In this document: positions 1-5,819 of the stretch, piece by piece
How positions within the stretch are numbered: position 1 is the first letter of the stretch
Layout: the number at the start of each line of letters is the position of its first letter
NCBI GenBank assembly: GCA_027063545.1
Contig: JAMORN010000012.1
Location: 1 to 6,026, forward strand
DNA: 6,026 nt
Origin: JAMORN01 sp027063545 [NCBI: bacterium]
GTDB lineage: Bacteria > JAMORN01
Direction of reading: 5' to 3'
Program-made: the position numbers and the translations under genes
The notes under the pieces: generated by a model
Database searches by the model: none
What the model saw: the letters and a program-made list of their open reading frames with translations, nothing else
What the model was told of the DNA's origin: nothing

Positions 1-263
1 TCAATCCATTTTCTTGTTCCAGCACTTGATTTTTTACCTATTTCAGGGAATTTTTCAATTGTATAAACTAAATTAACCTGATATACTCCAACGGCATCGC
101 AGGTTCTAAATATTGCACTCACGTTATGAGGATCATGAATATTTTCAAGCACAACTGTTAGGTCATCTTGCCGATAATTAACAACTTTTTTTATTTTTTC
201 AACTCTTGATTTTGTCTTTTTTTCTAAAAGTTTTTTGATTTCTTCAACCTTTTCTATTGTCAT
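1..263 (-). CDS. trmH: TrmH-like tRNA (guanosine-2'-O)-methyltransferase, N-terminal part (truncated by window edge)
   Basis: This partial gene reads from ATG at 263 down to position 1 and gives 87 codons with no stop; the C-terminal half lies outside the window. Residues 31-62 contain RQDDLTVVLENIHDPHNVSA followed by IFRTCDAVGV, which is SpoU/TrmH motif 1. From memory it aligns closely with Thermus thermophilus TrmH, including the Asn (N47 here) and the catalytic Arg (R53 here). Residues 78-87 (KKSSAGTRKW) match the conserved Ser-Gly-Lys-Trp segment that follows. The family transfers a methyl group from S-adenosylmethionine to the 2'-OH of G18 in the tRNA D-loop. The SAM-binding trefoil knot would be in the missing part. 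The N-terminal 30 residues are Lys/Glu-rich, as expected for the tRNA-binding helix. No clear SD precedes the ATG. A related SpoU enzyme with another RNA target is possible, but the motif-1 match favours TrmH. Confidence 0.85.
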   Translation of the reverse strand, partial: MTIEKVEEIKKLLEKKTKSRVEKIKKVVNYRQDDLTVVLENIHDPHNVSAIFRTCDAVGVYQVNLVYTIEKFPEIGKKSSAGTRKWI

Positions 264-287
264 ACTCTGAAAATTATTTTATATAAT
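257..287 (+). promoter_or_regulatory. Candidate sigma70-type promoter for the lemA operon
   Basis: TTGTCA at 257-262 matches the -35 consensus at five of six bases. It is followed by TATATA at 280-285 (17-bp spacer) or a perfect TATAAT at 282-287 (19-bp spacer, long). The -35 box overlaps the trmH start codon. The second repeat copy supplies another TATAAT at 304-309, but without a good -35. In DNA this AT-rich, -10 matches are common, so the assignment is tentative. Confidence 0.3.
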
Positions 288-314
288 AAATTAAATTATT
301 TTATATAATAAATT
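271..314. repeat. Perfect 22-bp tandem repeat (two copies) in the trmH/lemA divergent region
   Basis: Positions 271-292 are repeated exactly at 293-314, and two further bases (AA, 315-316) continue the periodicity. The unit is pure A/T and an imperfect palindrome: 9 of 11 symmetric pairs are complementary. Each copy holds TATAAT on the plus strand (282-287 and 304-309) and TAAAAT on the minus strand (276-281 and 298-303), so it could serve promoters in both directions. The 22-bp period is about two helical turns, which would put both copies on the same face of the DNA. An operator or duplicated promoter is inferred; a chance duplication in AT-rich DNA is the alternative. Confidence 0.75.
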
Positions 315-325
315 AAGTTTTACAA
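298..325 (-). promoter_or_regulatory. Candidate promoter for trmH (minus strand)
   Basis: On the minus strand, TTGTAA (325-320) is separated by 16 bp from TAAAAT (303-298), a five-of-six -10 match located in the downstream copy of the 22-bp repeat. The trmH start codon lies 35 bp further on. The -35 matches consensus at only four of six bases. This would make the repeat a shared divergent control region, which is inference. Confidence 0.25.
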
Positions 326-352
326 AAAATAAGTTTTTTAAAATAAAAATAA

Positions 353-360
353 AAGGAGGA
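353..360 (+). promoter_or_regulatory. Ribosome binding site of lemA
   Basis: AAGGAGGA ends four bases before the ATG at 365. It is the strongest SD in the window at the head of a transcription unit and fixes the lemA start. It also indicates classical bacterial initiation in this organism. Confidence 0.85.
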
Positions 361-364
361 AAAA

Positions 365-913
365 ATGATAGTATGGATAGTATTAGGAATTGTTTTATTA
401 ATAGTTATATTATTTATTAGCTATTATAACAAATTTATGGTATTAAAAAATCAAATAGATGAAGCATGGAGTAGTATAGATGTGCAATTAAAGCGAAGAT
501 ATGATTTAATACCTAATCTAGTCGAGATAGTGAAAGGATATGCTTCTCATGAAAAAGAGACTTTAACAAAGGTAATTGAGGCTAGAAGTAAAGCATTAGG
601 GGCAAAAACGATAGATGAAAAAATAAAATTTGAGGGAGAATTAACAGGTCCTTTAAAATCGTTACTTATGTTAACAGAAAACTATCCTGATTTAAAGGCA
701 AATGAAAACTTTATACAGTTGCAAAAGGAATTAGTGAATATAGAAGATCATATTCAAAATGCAAGAAGATATTATAATGCAGTTGTTAGAGATTATAATA
801 CAATGCTAGAGACATTTCCTAGTGTTTTAGTTGCAAATATGTTAAAACTAGAAAAAAGACCATATTTTGAAATAGAAGAGCAAGAGAGAGAGAATGTTAA
901 GATTAAATTTTAG
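365..913 (+). CDS. lemA: LemA family membrane-anchored protein
   Basis: The 182-residue protein has the usual LemA length and architecture: a single N-terminal membrane segment (about residues 2-20, WIVLGIVLLIVILF core) followed by a helical domain. Family signatures are clear: NQIDEAWSSIDVQLKRRYDL followed by IPNLV (29-53), VKGYASHE (57-64), ENYPDLKAN (105-113) and IEDHIQNARRYYNAVVRDYN (126-145), then a FP pair (151-152) and a C-terminal YFE. LemA proteins are thought to sit in the cytoplasmic membrane with the four-helix domain exposed; no enzymatic activity is established. A strong SD supports the ATG at 365. The next gene starts inside lemA (20-nt overlap), so the two are almost certainly co-translated. 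LemA with DUF2207 is a recurrent neighbour pair in bacteria. The gene is intact. Confidence 0.95.
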   Translation: MIVWIVLGIVLLIVILFISYYNKFMVLKNQIDEAWSSIDVQLKRRYDLIPNLVEIVKGYASHEKETLTKVIEARSKALGAKTIDEKIKFEGELTGPLKSLLMLTENYPDLKANENFIQLQKELVNIEDHIQNARRYYNAVVRDYNTMLETFPSVLVANMLKLEKRPYFEIEEQERENVKIKF

Positions 914-2624
914 TTTAGTAGTTCTTTTTTTATTGATAATTAAAATAAGTTTATACGCAAATAGTTATATCATAGAAGAGTTAGATATATATATTACTAT
1001 AAATAAAAATAACACTATTGATATTGAAGAAGAGCTAGAAATAAATTATAAAGCTTATAAACATGGGATATATAGAATAATACCTTTTACCCGTTATCCT
1101 ATTTCTGATATAGAGATTTATAGAGATGGTAAAAAAGAAAAATTTAAGATTTTTAAACAGAAGAATAGATATAAGATAAGAATAGGATCTAAAAGTAAGC
1201 TTATTACTGGAATTCATAAATATACATTAAAATATAGAATAAACTTTCCAATAGATTTGTCTGTAAAAAGTGATACTTCCCGTTTCTTATGGGAGGTTAT
1301 AGGAAAATATAATACTTATATATATAAATGGTATATAAAAATAAAAACACCTAAATTTTATAAACTTCGTTTGACCTCACAAAATAATAAAGATTATACA
1401 CAAAAATTATTAAAAGATTTAAGGGAAAAAGGAGATTATATTGAACTTTCCTCATTCTTTAATGATCCTTTATATAATACGCCAATTATATTAGAAATAT
1501 TATATCCTAGAGAGATATTTAAAGATAATTTACTACTTAAGCTTTATGTTCTATTTATAAACAGCTATATTATATATGCAATATACTTTGGATTAATATT
1601 ATTAATATTATGGTTTATTTTCGGGAAGGATGAAACACCTATAAAGGTTGTTAGATATTATCCCCCACCAATACCTCCAGCTGAGGCTGGAATATTGATA
1701 GATGATACACTAGATGGAAGAGATATAGCAAGTATTATATTTGATTGGGCAACAAAGGGATATATAAAAATAATACAAAAAGATAAAGGTATTGGAAAGT
1801 ATTCTGAGGATGTTTGGATAGAAAAGATAAAAGATTTACCAGAAGAGGCAAGAATATATGAGAGAAGTCTATTTCAAGCTCTTTTTAGATATTTAGGCAA
1901 AGATATAAAACGAAAAATTGTTTCTTTAAAAGATTTGTCTAAAGATGAATATTTTTTATCAATGTTATCAGCAACAAGGGATATTTTATTAGATTATACA
2001 TCTGAAAATTATTATAGGGGATTTACTCTAAAGATTTCCGATTACTTAAATAGAAATATAAAGCCATTAATGATATTTATATTATTTGAATTATCATTAA
2101 CAGGTTATTATCTTTATAAAAGTTTTATCAAATTGGGATATATTGATTATGATAAACTACAAATATTTAATATCTTTTTAGCAATAACATTAGCTACAAT
2201 ATTTTTATTATTTTTTGGGAAATATATAGGAAAAAAATCTTCTAAAGGTTTGAAATATTATGGGGAACTTTTAGGATATAAAGATTTTTTAGAAAGGGTA
2301 GAAAAGCCTGTTTTGGAAAGACTAATCAAAGAAGATCCTAATTATTTAAATAAGAATATAGCCTATTTAGTTGCTCTGAATGTTTTTGATAAGTGGGCTG
2401 ATAAGTATGGAGATATATTAAAATTTTTCAATTTTACTTGGTATGAACTAAGGGACTCATCGGATACTATTAGAGGATTTGGAAATATTTCAGATTTAAT
2501 GATAATTTTACCTTCATTTTATATAGGCTCTATCTCTTTTTCTTCTGATAGTTTTGATGATTTTTCTGATTTTATAGATGGAGATACTTCATTTGGTACA
2601 GATGGAGGAGGAGATGTTTGGTAG
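894..2624 (+). CDS. DUF2207 domain-containing membrane protein
   Basis: This 576-residue protein begins with a likely signal peptide (MLRLNFSLVVLFLLIIKISL, then YANS). An extracytoplasmic beta-rich domain follows (about 25-215), with the family's YRIIP element at 60-64. A membrane helix (about 219-243) comes next, then a cytoplasmic stretch with the hallmark proline-rich motif YYPPPIPPAEAGILIDDTLD (255-274) and DIASIIFDWATKGYIKI (277-293). Two more membrane helices lie at about 391-410 and 424-445. After them come GYKDFLERVEKP (461-472) and YLNKNIAYLVALNVFDKWAD (484-503), both typical of DUF2207. The tail is Ser/Asp/Phe-rich and ends GGGDVW, a reduced version of the poly-Gly tail common in the family. 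Function is unknown; a membrane or envelope role is inferred from topology and LemA linkage. The ATG at 894 is preferred because it gives a complete signal peptide; a purine run (GAGAGAGAG, 884-892) serves as a weak SD. It overlaps both neighbours. Confidence 0.9.
   Translation: MLRLNFSLVVLFLLIIKISLYANSYIIEELDIYITINKNNTIDIEEELEINYKAYKHGIYRIIPFTRYPISDIEIYRDGKKEKFKIFKQKNRYKIRIGSKSKLITGIHKYTLKYRINFPIDLSVKSDTSRFLWEVIGKYNTYIYKWYIKIKTPKFYKLRLTSQNNKDYTQKLLKDLREKGDYIELSSFFNDPLYNTPIILEILYPREIFKDNLLLKLYVLFINSYIIYAIYFGLILLILWFIFGKDETPIKVVRYYPPPIPPAEAGILIDDTLDGRDIASIIFDWATKGYIKIIQKDKGIGKYSEDVWIEKIKDLPEEARIYERSLFQALFRYLGKDIKRKIVSLKDLSKDEYFLSMLSATRDILLDYTSENYYRGFTLKISDYLNRNIKPLMIFILFELSLTGYYLYKSFIKLGYIDYDKLQIFNIFLAITLATIFLLFFGKYIGKKSSKGLKYYGELLGYKDFLERVEKPVLERLIKEDPNYLNKNIAYLVALNVFDKWADKYGDILKFFNFTWYELRDSSDTIRGFGNISDLMIILPSFYIGSISFSSDSFDDFSDFIDGDTSFGTDGGGDVW
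2604..2613 (+). promoter_or_regulatory. SD that decides the PAP2 start, embedded in the DUF2207 glycine codons
   Basis: GGAGGAGGAG directly precedes the ATG at 2614, with GGAGG at 2604-2608 spaced five bases from it. The same bases are three consecutive Gly codons and part of the next Asp codon in the DUF2207 tail. This site favours 2614 over the upstream in-frame ATGs at 2578 and 2602, neither of which would place a signal peptide at the N-terminus. Confidence 0.8.
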
Positions 2625-3318
2625 AATTTTCTTAGTTTTAATATTTCTATCTTTTGTTTTAAAATTATCATATTCCAATGAAATTAATAAAAATTTATTG
2701 TTTTATAGTGCTTATATATTAGGTTCGGGAAGTTTTGTCATAGATAAGAATGTAAATTTATATATAGAAGAACATACTAATGAATATATTTTAAAATCTT
2801 CAGAATATATGGATATAATTTTTCATCCTTTTTCTTTAGCTTCTTTTGATATTATGCTAATTTTATATTCTAAATATAAAAAAGATTCTACATTATATAA
2901 AACATCCTTTAAAAGTTTAAAATCTCTGGGGTTTAACTTAGTTATAGTCAGTTTATTAAAGTTTTCTATTGGTAGGGAAAGACCATATCAAACAGATGAT
3001 CCATTTAAATTTGATATGTTTAGATTTGAAGATACTTCTTTTCCCTCAGGACATACATCTTCTATTTTTTCATGGAGTTATCCTTATATAAGAGCATATA
3101 ATAAAGATATTTTTTTTATAACAATTTCAACAATGGTAGCAATAAGTAGAGTAGTAGGAGAGTATCATTGGGTAAGTGATGTTATATATGGAGCAATAAT
3201 AGGTCTTCATATTGCTGATAGATTATATGAAAAAGAAGATAAAAATAACTATACTATATTTTTAAATCCTTATTTAGATAAGAATATGATTTCATTTAAA
3301 TTAGATATAGTTTATTAA
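2614..3318 (+). CDS. PAP2-family membrane phosphatase with N-terminal signal/anchor
   Basis: The protein has 234 residues from the chosen ATG at 2614. The longer frame from 2578 adds 12 residues ahead of the signal sequence and is less likely. All three acid-phosphatase/PAP2 motifs are intact: KFSIGRERP (K116 to P124), SFPSGH (PSGH 144-147) and SRVVGEYHWVSD (S178-R179, H185, D189). The family removes phosphate from lipid substrates such as undecaprenyl pyrophosphate, phosphatidic acid, phosphatidylglycerophosphate or lipid A at the outer face of the cytoplasmic membrane. The substrate cannot be told from the sequence. A signal or anchor (FGRIFLVLIFLSFVLKLSYS) leads, and hydrophobic helices surround the motifs. 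A C-terminal extension (about 213-234) has two aromatic, beta-like stretches and ends in IVY. The start overlaps the DUF2207 stop by 11 nt, so it appears to be the last gene of the lemA operon. Confidence 0.9.
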   Translation: MFGRIFLVLIFLSFVLKLSYSNEINKNLLFYSAYILGSGSFVIDKNVNLYIEEHTNEYILKSSEYMDIIFHPFSLASFDIMLILYSKYKKDSTLYKTSFKSLKSLGFNLVIVSLLKFSIGRERPYQTDDPFKFDMFRFEDTSFPSGHTSSIFSWSYPYIRAYNKDIFFITISTMVAISRVVGEYHWVSDVIYGAIIGLHIADRLYEKEDKNNYTIFLNPYLDKNMISFKLDIVY

Positions 3319-3378
3319 ATTAAAATTTTAAAAGTTAATATTTTTTTTAAATACAATCATGAGGATAAATTAATAGAA

Positions 3379-4728
3379 TTAAAAATTACTATAAACTTCA
3401 ATAAGTGTTTTTCTAGTTGCTTCAAAAAGTTTATCTATCTCAGCGTATGTTATATGTAAGTAAGGAATAAAATAAACAACATTCCATAATGGTCTAAGCA
3501 TAACACCATATTTAAAACCTGTTTTATATACCTCTCTATATACTATCCAATTTTCCTCTGGAGTTAAATCCCTTTTTCCGTCTTTGTAAATTAGTTCTAA
3601 GGCTCCAATTAATCCAATTTGCCTTATATCACCAACAAATTTTAAATCACTAAAATATTCAAAGATTTTTTTCCTAAAATATTTGCTTTTTTCTTTTACT
3701 TTATCAATAAGATTTTCCTCTTCAAATATATTTAAACTTTCAATACCACTTCTGGCAACAATCGGATTTGCTGTATATGTATGGCCGTGATATAAATAAG
3801 GATATTTTCCATTTTCAAATGTTTGATAAATGAAATCTTTTACACAAGTCATACCAATTGTTAGAGGTCCGCCTCCTAATCCTTTTGCTAAAGCAATAAT
3901 ATCAGGAGAAAAACTTAGATGTTTAAAAGCAAACATTTCTCCTGTTCTTCCAAAACCAGTTGCAACCTCATCAAAAATAATAAGAATATCCTTATCTATA
4001 TCTTTGACAATATTATATAATTGTTCTAAATACTCTTTAGGATATACAATAAATCCGCTTGCACCCTGAAATAGAGGTTCAATAAATATTCCAGCAATTT
4101 TTCCTTTATTTTCTTTTAAAACTTTAATTAAATTATCCAAACATTCAAAATTACAATTTCCCTTCTTTTTCCCAACAGGACATCTATAGCAATAAGGAGC
4201 AGGGATATGAATAGTTTTGAATATAAAAGGTTTAAATATCTTATGATACTCATCAATATTACCTAAAGCAATACTTCCAATTGTATCCCCATGATATGCC
4301 CCAGAAAGCGAGATAAATAGATTTCTTTCCTCTTCTTTATTTAAGAAATACTGATATGCAATTTTTAAAGCAACTTCTACAGCTGTTGACCCATCATCAG
4401 AATAGAATGCCTTTGTAAAGCCATTCCCAAGAATTTCTAAAATCCTTTTTGCAAGTTCTACAGCCCATTTGTGTGTATTTCCAGCAAAATGTATATGATC
4501 TAAAATATCAAGTTGTTCTTTTATAGCTTTTACAATTCTTGGATGTCTATGTCCATGAATGGAAGACCACCATGATCCTATAGCATCCATGTATTTGTTT
4601 CCATCTTCGTCATAAACATAAAAACCTTCACCTCTTACAATATTTTTAAGAGGTAGTTGATCCTGCTTTTTTAAATTAGTAAAAGGATGCCATATGTATC
4701 TTCTATCAAGTTCTATTATATTTTCCAT
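3379..4728 (-). CDS. bioA: Adenosylmethionine-8-amino-7-oxononanoate aminotransferase (7,8-diaminopelargonate synthase)
   Basis: BioA is a PLP-dependent class III aminotransferase that converts 7-keto-8-aminopelargonate to 7,8-diaminopelargonate, usually with S-adenosylmethionine as amino donor. The 449 residues are full length. Visible signatures are RYIWHPFT (10-17), SWWSSIHGHRHP (52-63), the phosphate-binding SDDGSTAVEVALK (110-122), GAYHGDT (143-149), IFDEVATGFGRTG (251-263, with pyridine-pairing D253), ALAKGLGGG (279-287, PLP-Lys K282), HGHTYTANP (314-322) and LRPLWNVVYFIPY (411-423). Four cysteines cluster at 180, 183, 192 and 196, a feature I recall from the long BioA forms of Aquifex-like bacteria. 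The QGASGFIVYP segment (221-230) resembles Bacillus BioA/BioK, some of which use lysine as donor, so the donor here is open. The gene follows bioD with a 13-nt overlap and its own SD inside bioD. Confidence 0.95.
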   Translation of the reverse strand: MENIIELDRRYIWHPFTNLKKQDQLPLKNIVRGEGFYVYDEDGNKYMDAIGSWWSSIHGHRHPRIVKAIKEQLDILDHIHFAGNTHKWAVELAKRILEILGNGFTKAFYSDDGSTAVEVALKIAYQYFLNKEEERNLFISLSGAYHGDTIGSIALGNIDEYHKIFKPFIFKTIHIPAPYCYRCPVGKKKGNCNFECLDNLIKVLKENKGKIAGIFIEPLFQGASGFIVYPKEYLEQLYNIVKDIDKDILIIFDEVATGFGRTGEMFAFKHLSFSPDIIALAKGLGGGPLTIGMTCVKDFIYQTFENGKYPYLYHGHTYTANPIVARSGIESLNIFEEENLIDKVKEKSKYFRKKIFEYFSDLKFVGDIRQIGLIGALELIYKDGKRDLTPEENWIVYREVYKTGFKYGVMLRPLWNVVYFIPYLHITYAEIDKLFEATRKTLIEVYSNF

Positions 4729-5414
4729 TCTATATCTCCTACTTTTTTAATTTCTTCTTTAGAATAATATCTATTTACAAGAACATTTTTAAAAAAATTT
4801 TTGAATAGATTTATATTATCCTGTATTACCAGTGAATTTTTTAAATTTTCATAAAAATTTATAACAATAATAATTTTATCTTCATTAAAAAATTTTAATA
4901 AGAAATCCATAGAGAATAGTGTATGATTAATTGTTCCAAGTGATGGACGTGTAACAAGATATATTAAATCAGGATTTGTATCTACTATAATGTTATACAT
5001 ATACTTTATTTCTTTAAACTCTATTCTATTGTATGGATAGTTAAAATAAAATTTGGGGATTTCTATAGGAACAAATAAACCTCCAGCTGTTTCAAGAAGA
5101 TAGTAATCATAGTTAGTAGTTTTAAAAATAGTATCAATATTTTTTAATAGAGCAGAATATATAATAGTTTTATTCTCAAGTTTTGCAGCTAAGTGAGGAC
5201 TAGAAGGATATCGAAATTTTAATATAGTTTCTGTTTCTGTATGTGGAGAAATATTTTTTATAGTTTTTGCATCATCATCTTCTGGATAACCAGTTTGTAT
5301 AGGTTTTATATATAAATTAGAATAGTTTTTACTGCTTATGTATTTAGCTAATAACCCACTAATAATTGTTTTACCAATCCCTGTATCAGTTCCTGTTATA
5401 AATATTTTTTTCAT
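4716..5414 (-). CDS. bioD: Dethiobiotin synthetase
   Basis: BioD is the cytoplasmic ATP-dependent carboxylase that closes the ureido ring of 7,8-diaminopelargonate to give dethiobiotin. The 232-residue protein starts with the family P-loop FITGTDTGIGKT (5-16, Walker Lys K15). It also shows KPIQTG (37-42), DDDAKT (46-51), the substrate-loop PSSPHLAAKLE (70-80), LLETAGGLFVPI (106-117) and LGTINHT (159-165). ETAGG replaces the commoner EGAGG. Compared with my recollection of E. coli BioD, about 17-18 extra residues, rich in Tyr and Phe, follow the AGG loop (about 118-140). The C-terminus also lacks an obvious Gly-x-Ile-Pro nucleotide-site motif. A modest SD (AAAGGG, 5426-5421) precedes the ATG. 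It is the first gene of a bioD-bioA unit. The catalytic motifs make the assignment firm, but the C-terminal half is divergent. Confidence 0.92.
   Translation of the reverse strand: MKKIFITGTDTGIGKTIISGLLAKYISSKNYSNLYIKPIQTGYPEDDDAKTIKNISPHTETETILKFRYPSSPHLAAKLENKTIIYSALLKNIDTIFKTTNYDYYLLETAGGLFVPIEIPKFYFNYPYNRIEFKEIKYMYNIIVDTNPDLIYLVTRPSLGTINHTLFSMDFLLKFFNEDKIIIVINFYENLKNSLVIQDNINLFKNFFKNVLVNRYYSKEEIKKVGDIEWKI
4736..4740 (-). promoter_or_regulatory. Ribosome binding site of bioA within the bioD 3' end
   Basis: On the minus strand AGGAG (4740-4736) lies seven bases before the bioA ATG (4728-4726), inside the last codons of bioD. It supports this start and translation of bioA by ribosomes finishing bioD. 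Confidence 0.75.
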
Positions 5415-5474
5415 TTCGTTCCCTTTTTCAATTTTTTGTAAAGTTTTATCAAAAAAAAGTTGTTCTTTATTTTA

Positions 5475-5503
5475 TTGAAAAAATAATTTTTTTATATTTT
5501 AAT
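5475..5503 (+). promoter_or_regulatory. Candidate sigma70-type promoter for the TM1266-like/DUF2905 unit
   Basis: TTGAAA (5475-5480) and TTTAAT (5498-5503) each match consensus at five of six bases and are 17 bp apart. Transcription would start near 5510, about 40 bases before the ATG at 5553. A perfect TATAAT at 5517-5522 nearby is an alternative -10, but has no good -35. The 138-bp region 5415-5552 also separates this unit from divergent bioD, for which I found no convincing promoter. Confidence 0.4.
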
Positions 5504-5552
5504 TGTTAAATTAAGATATAATTATAGTATATAAAAAGGGGAAAAATAGAAT

Positions 5553-5819
5553 ATGAGTGAAAAGAAATTTTTTATGATAATATTGGTAAAAGAGAGAGAA
5601 AATGTAGCAGTTAAAATTCAAGAGTTGTTAACGAAATATGGTTGTATAATAAAAACTCGTTTAGGAATTCATGATGTAGTAAAAGATAAATGTTCAAATG
5701 TAGGAAGTATTATTTTAGAGTTATTTTCTGAAAAGCTCGAAAATCTGTATAAATTAGAGGCAGAATTAAATAGTGTAAAGGGTGTTAAGGCTAAGTTGAT
5801 AGATATGGAGATAGATTAA
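5553..5819 (+). CDS. Small TM1266-like ACT/ferredoxin-fold protein
   Basis: This 88-residue soluble protein reads KKFFMIILVKERENVAVKIQ, then ELLTKYG, then RLGIHDVVKDKCSNVGSIIL, and ends in GVKAKLIDME. The beta-alpha-beta-beta-alpha-beta layout resembles the TM1266 family, of which some members are annotated as putative iron-only hydrogenase system regulators. The RLGIHD...C...G..IL pattern (36-54) matches a subfamily I recall with conserved Arg, Gly, His and Cys, possibly for a ligand or metal. No DNA-binding domain is visible and no hydrogenase gene lies in the window, so a hydrogenase role is not supported here. The ATG at 5553 is the first possible start because an in-frame TAG lies just upstream at 5547-5549. 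The nearest SD-like run (AAGGGG, to 5541) is 11 bases away, which is rather long. The stop overlaps the next ATG by one base. Confidence 0.7.
   Translation: MSEKKFFMIILVKERENVAVKIQELLTKYGCIIKTRLGIHDVVKDKCSNVGSIILELFSEKLENLYKLEAELNSVKGVKAKLIDMEID

Noticed and set aside
264-364. CRISPR or mobile-element origin for the 22-bp repeat
   Set aside because: There are only two directly abutting copies with no spacer, no neighbouring transposase or cas gene, and pure A/T composition.
1035-1217. 60-residue minus-strand open frame inside the DUF2207 gene
   Set aside because: It lies wholly antisense to a well-supported coding region, resembles no family I know, and its Phe/Ile/Ser-rich content is what antisense AT-rich DNA gives.
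2578-2613. Longer PAP2 start at 2578
   Set aside because: It would put 12 polar residues before the signal sequence and lacks a good SD. The 2614 ATG has GGAGGAGGAG just upstream.
3319-3378. Bidirectional terminator between PAP2 and bioA
   Set aside because: There is a run of eight T (3341-3348), but the only upstream stem (ATTAA 3319-3323 with TTAAT 3335-3339) is five A-T pairs around an 11-base loop, too weak to call. No other feature is seen in this gap.
3830-4069. 79-residue plus-strand open frame inside bioA
   Set aside because: It is antisense to conserved BioA motifs (PLP-Lys and DEVATGFG region), with no recognisable domain.
5415-5552. BirA (biotin repressor) operator upstream of bioD
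   Set aside because: TTGTAAAG (5436-5443) and TTGTTAAA (5503-5510) look like half-sites, but neither has the inverted partner at the expected spacing.
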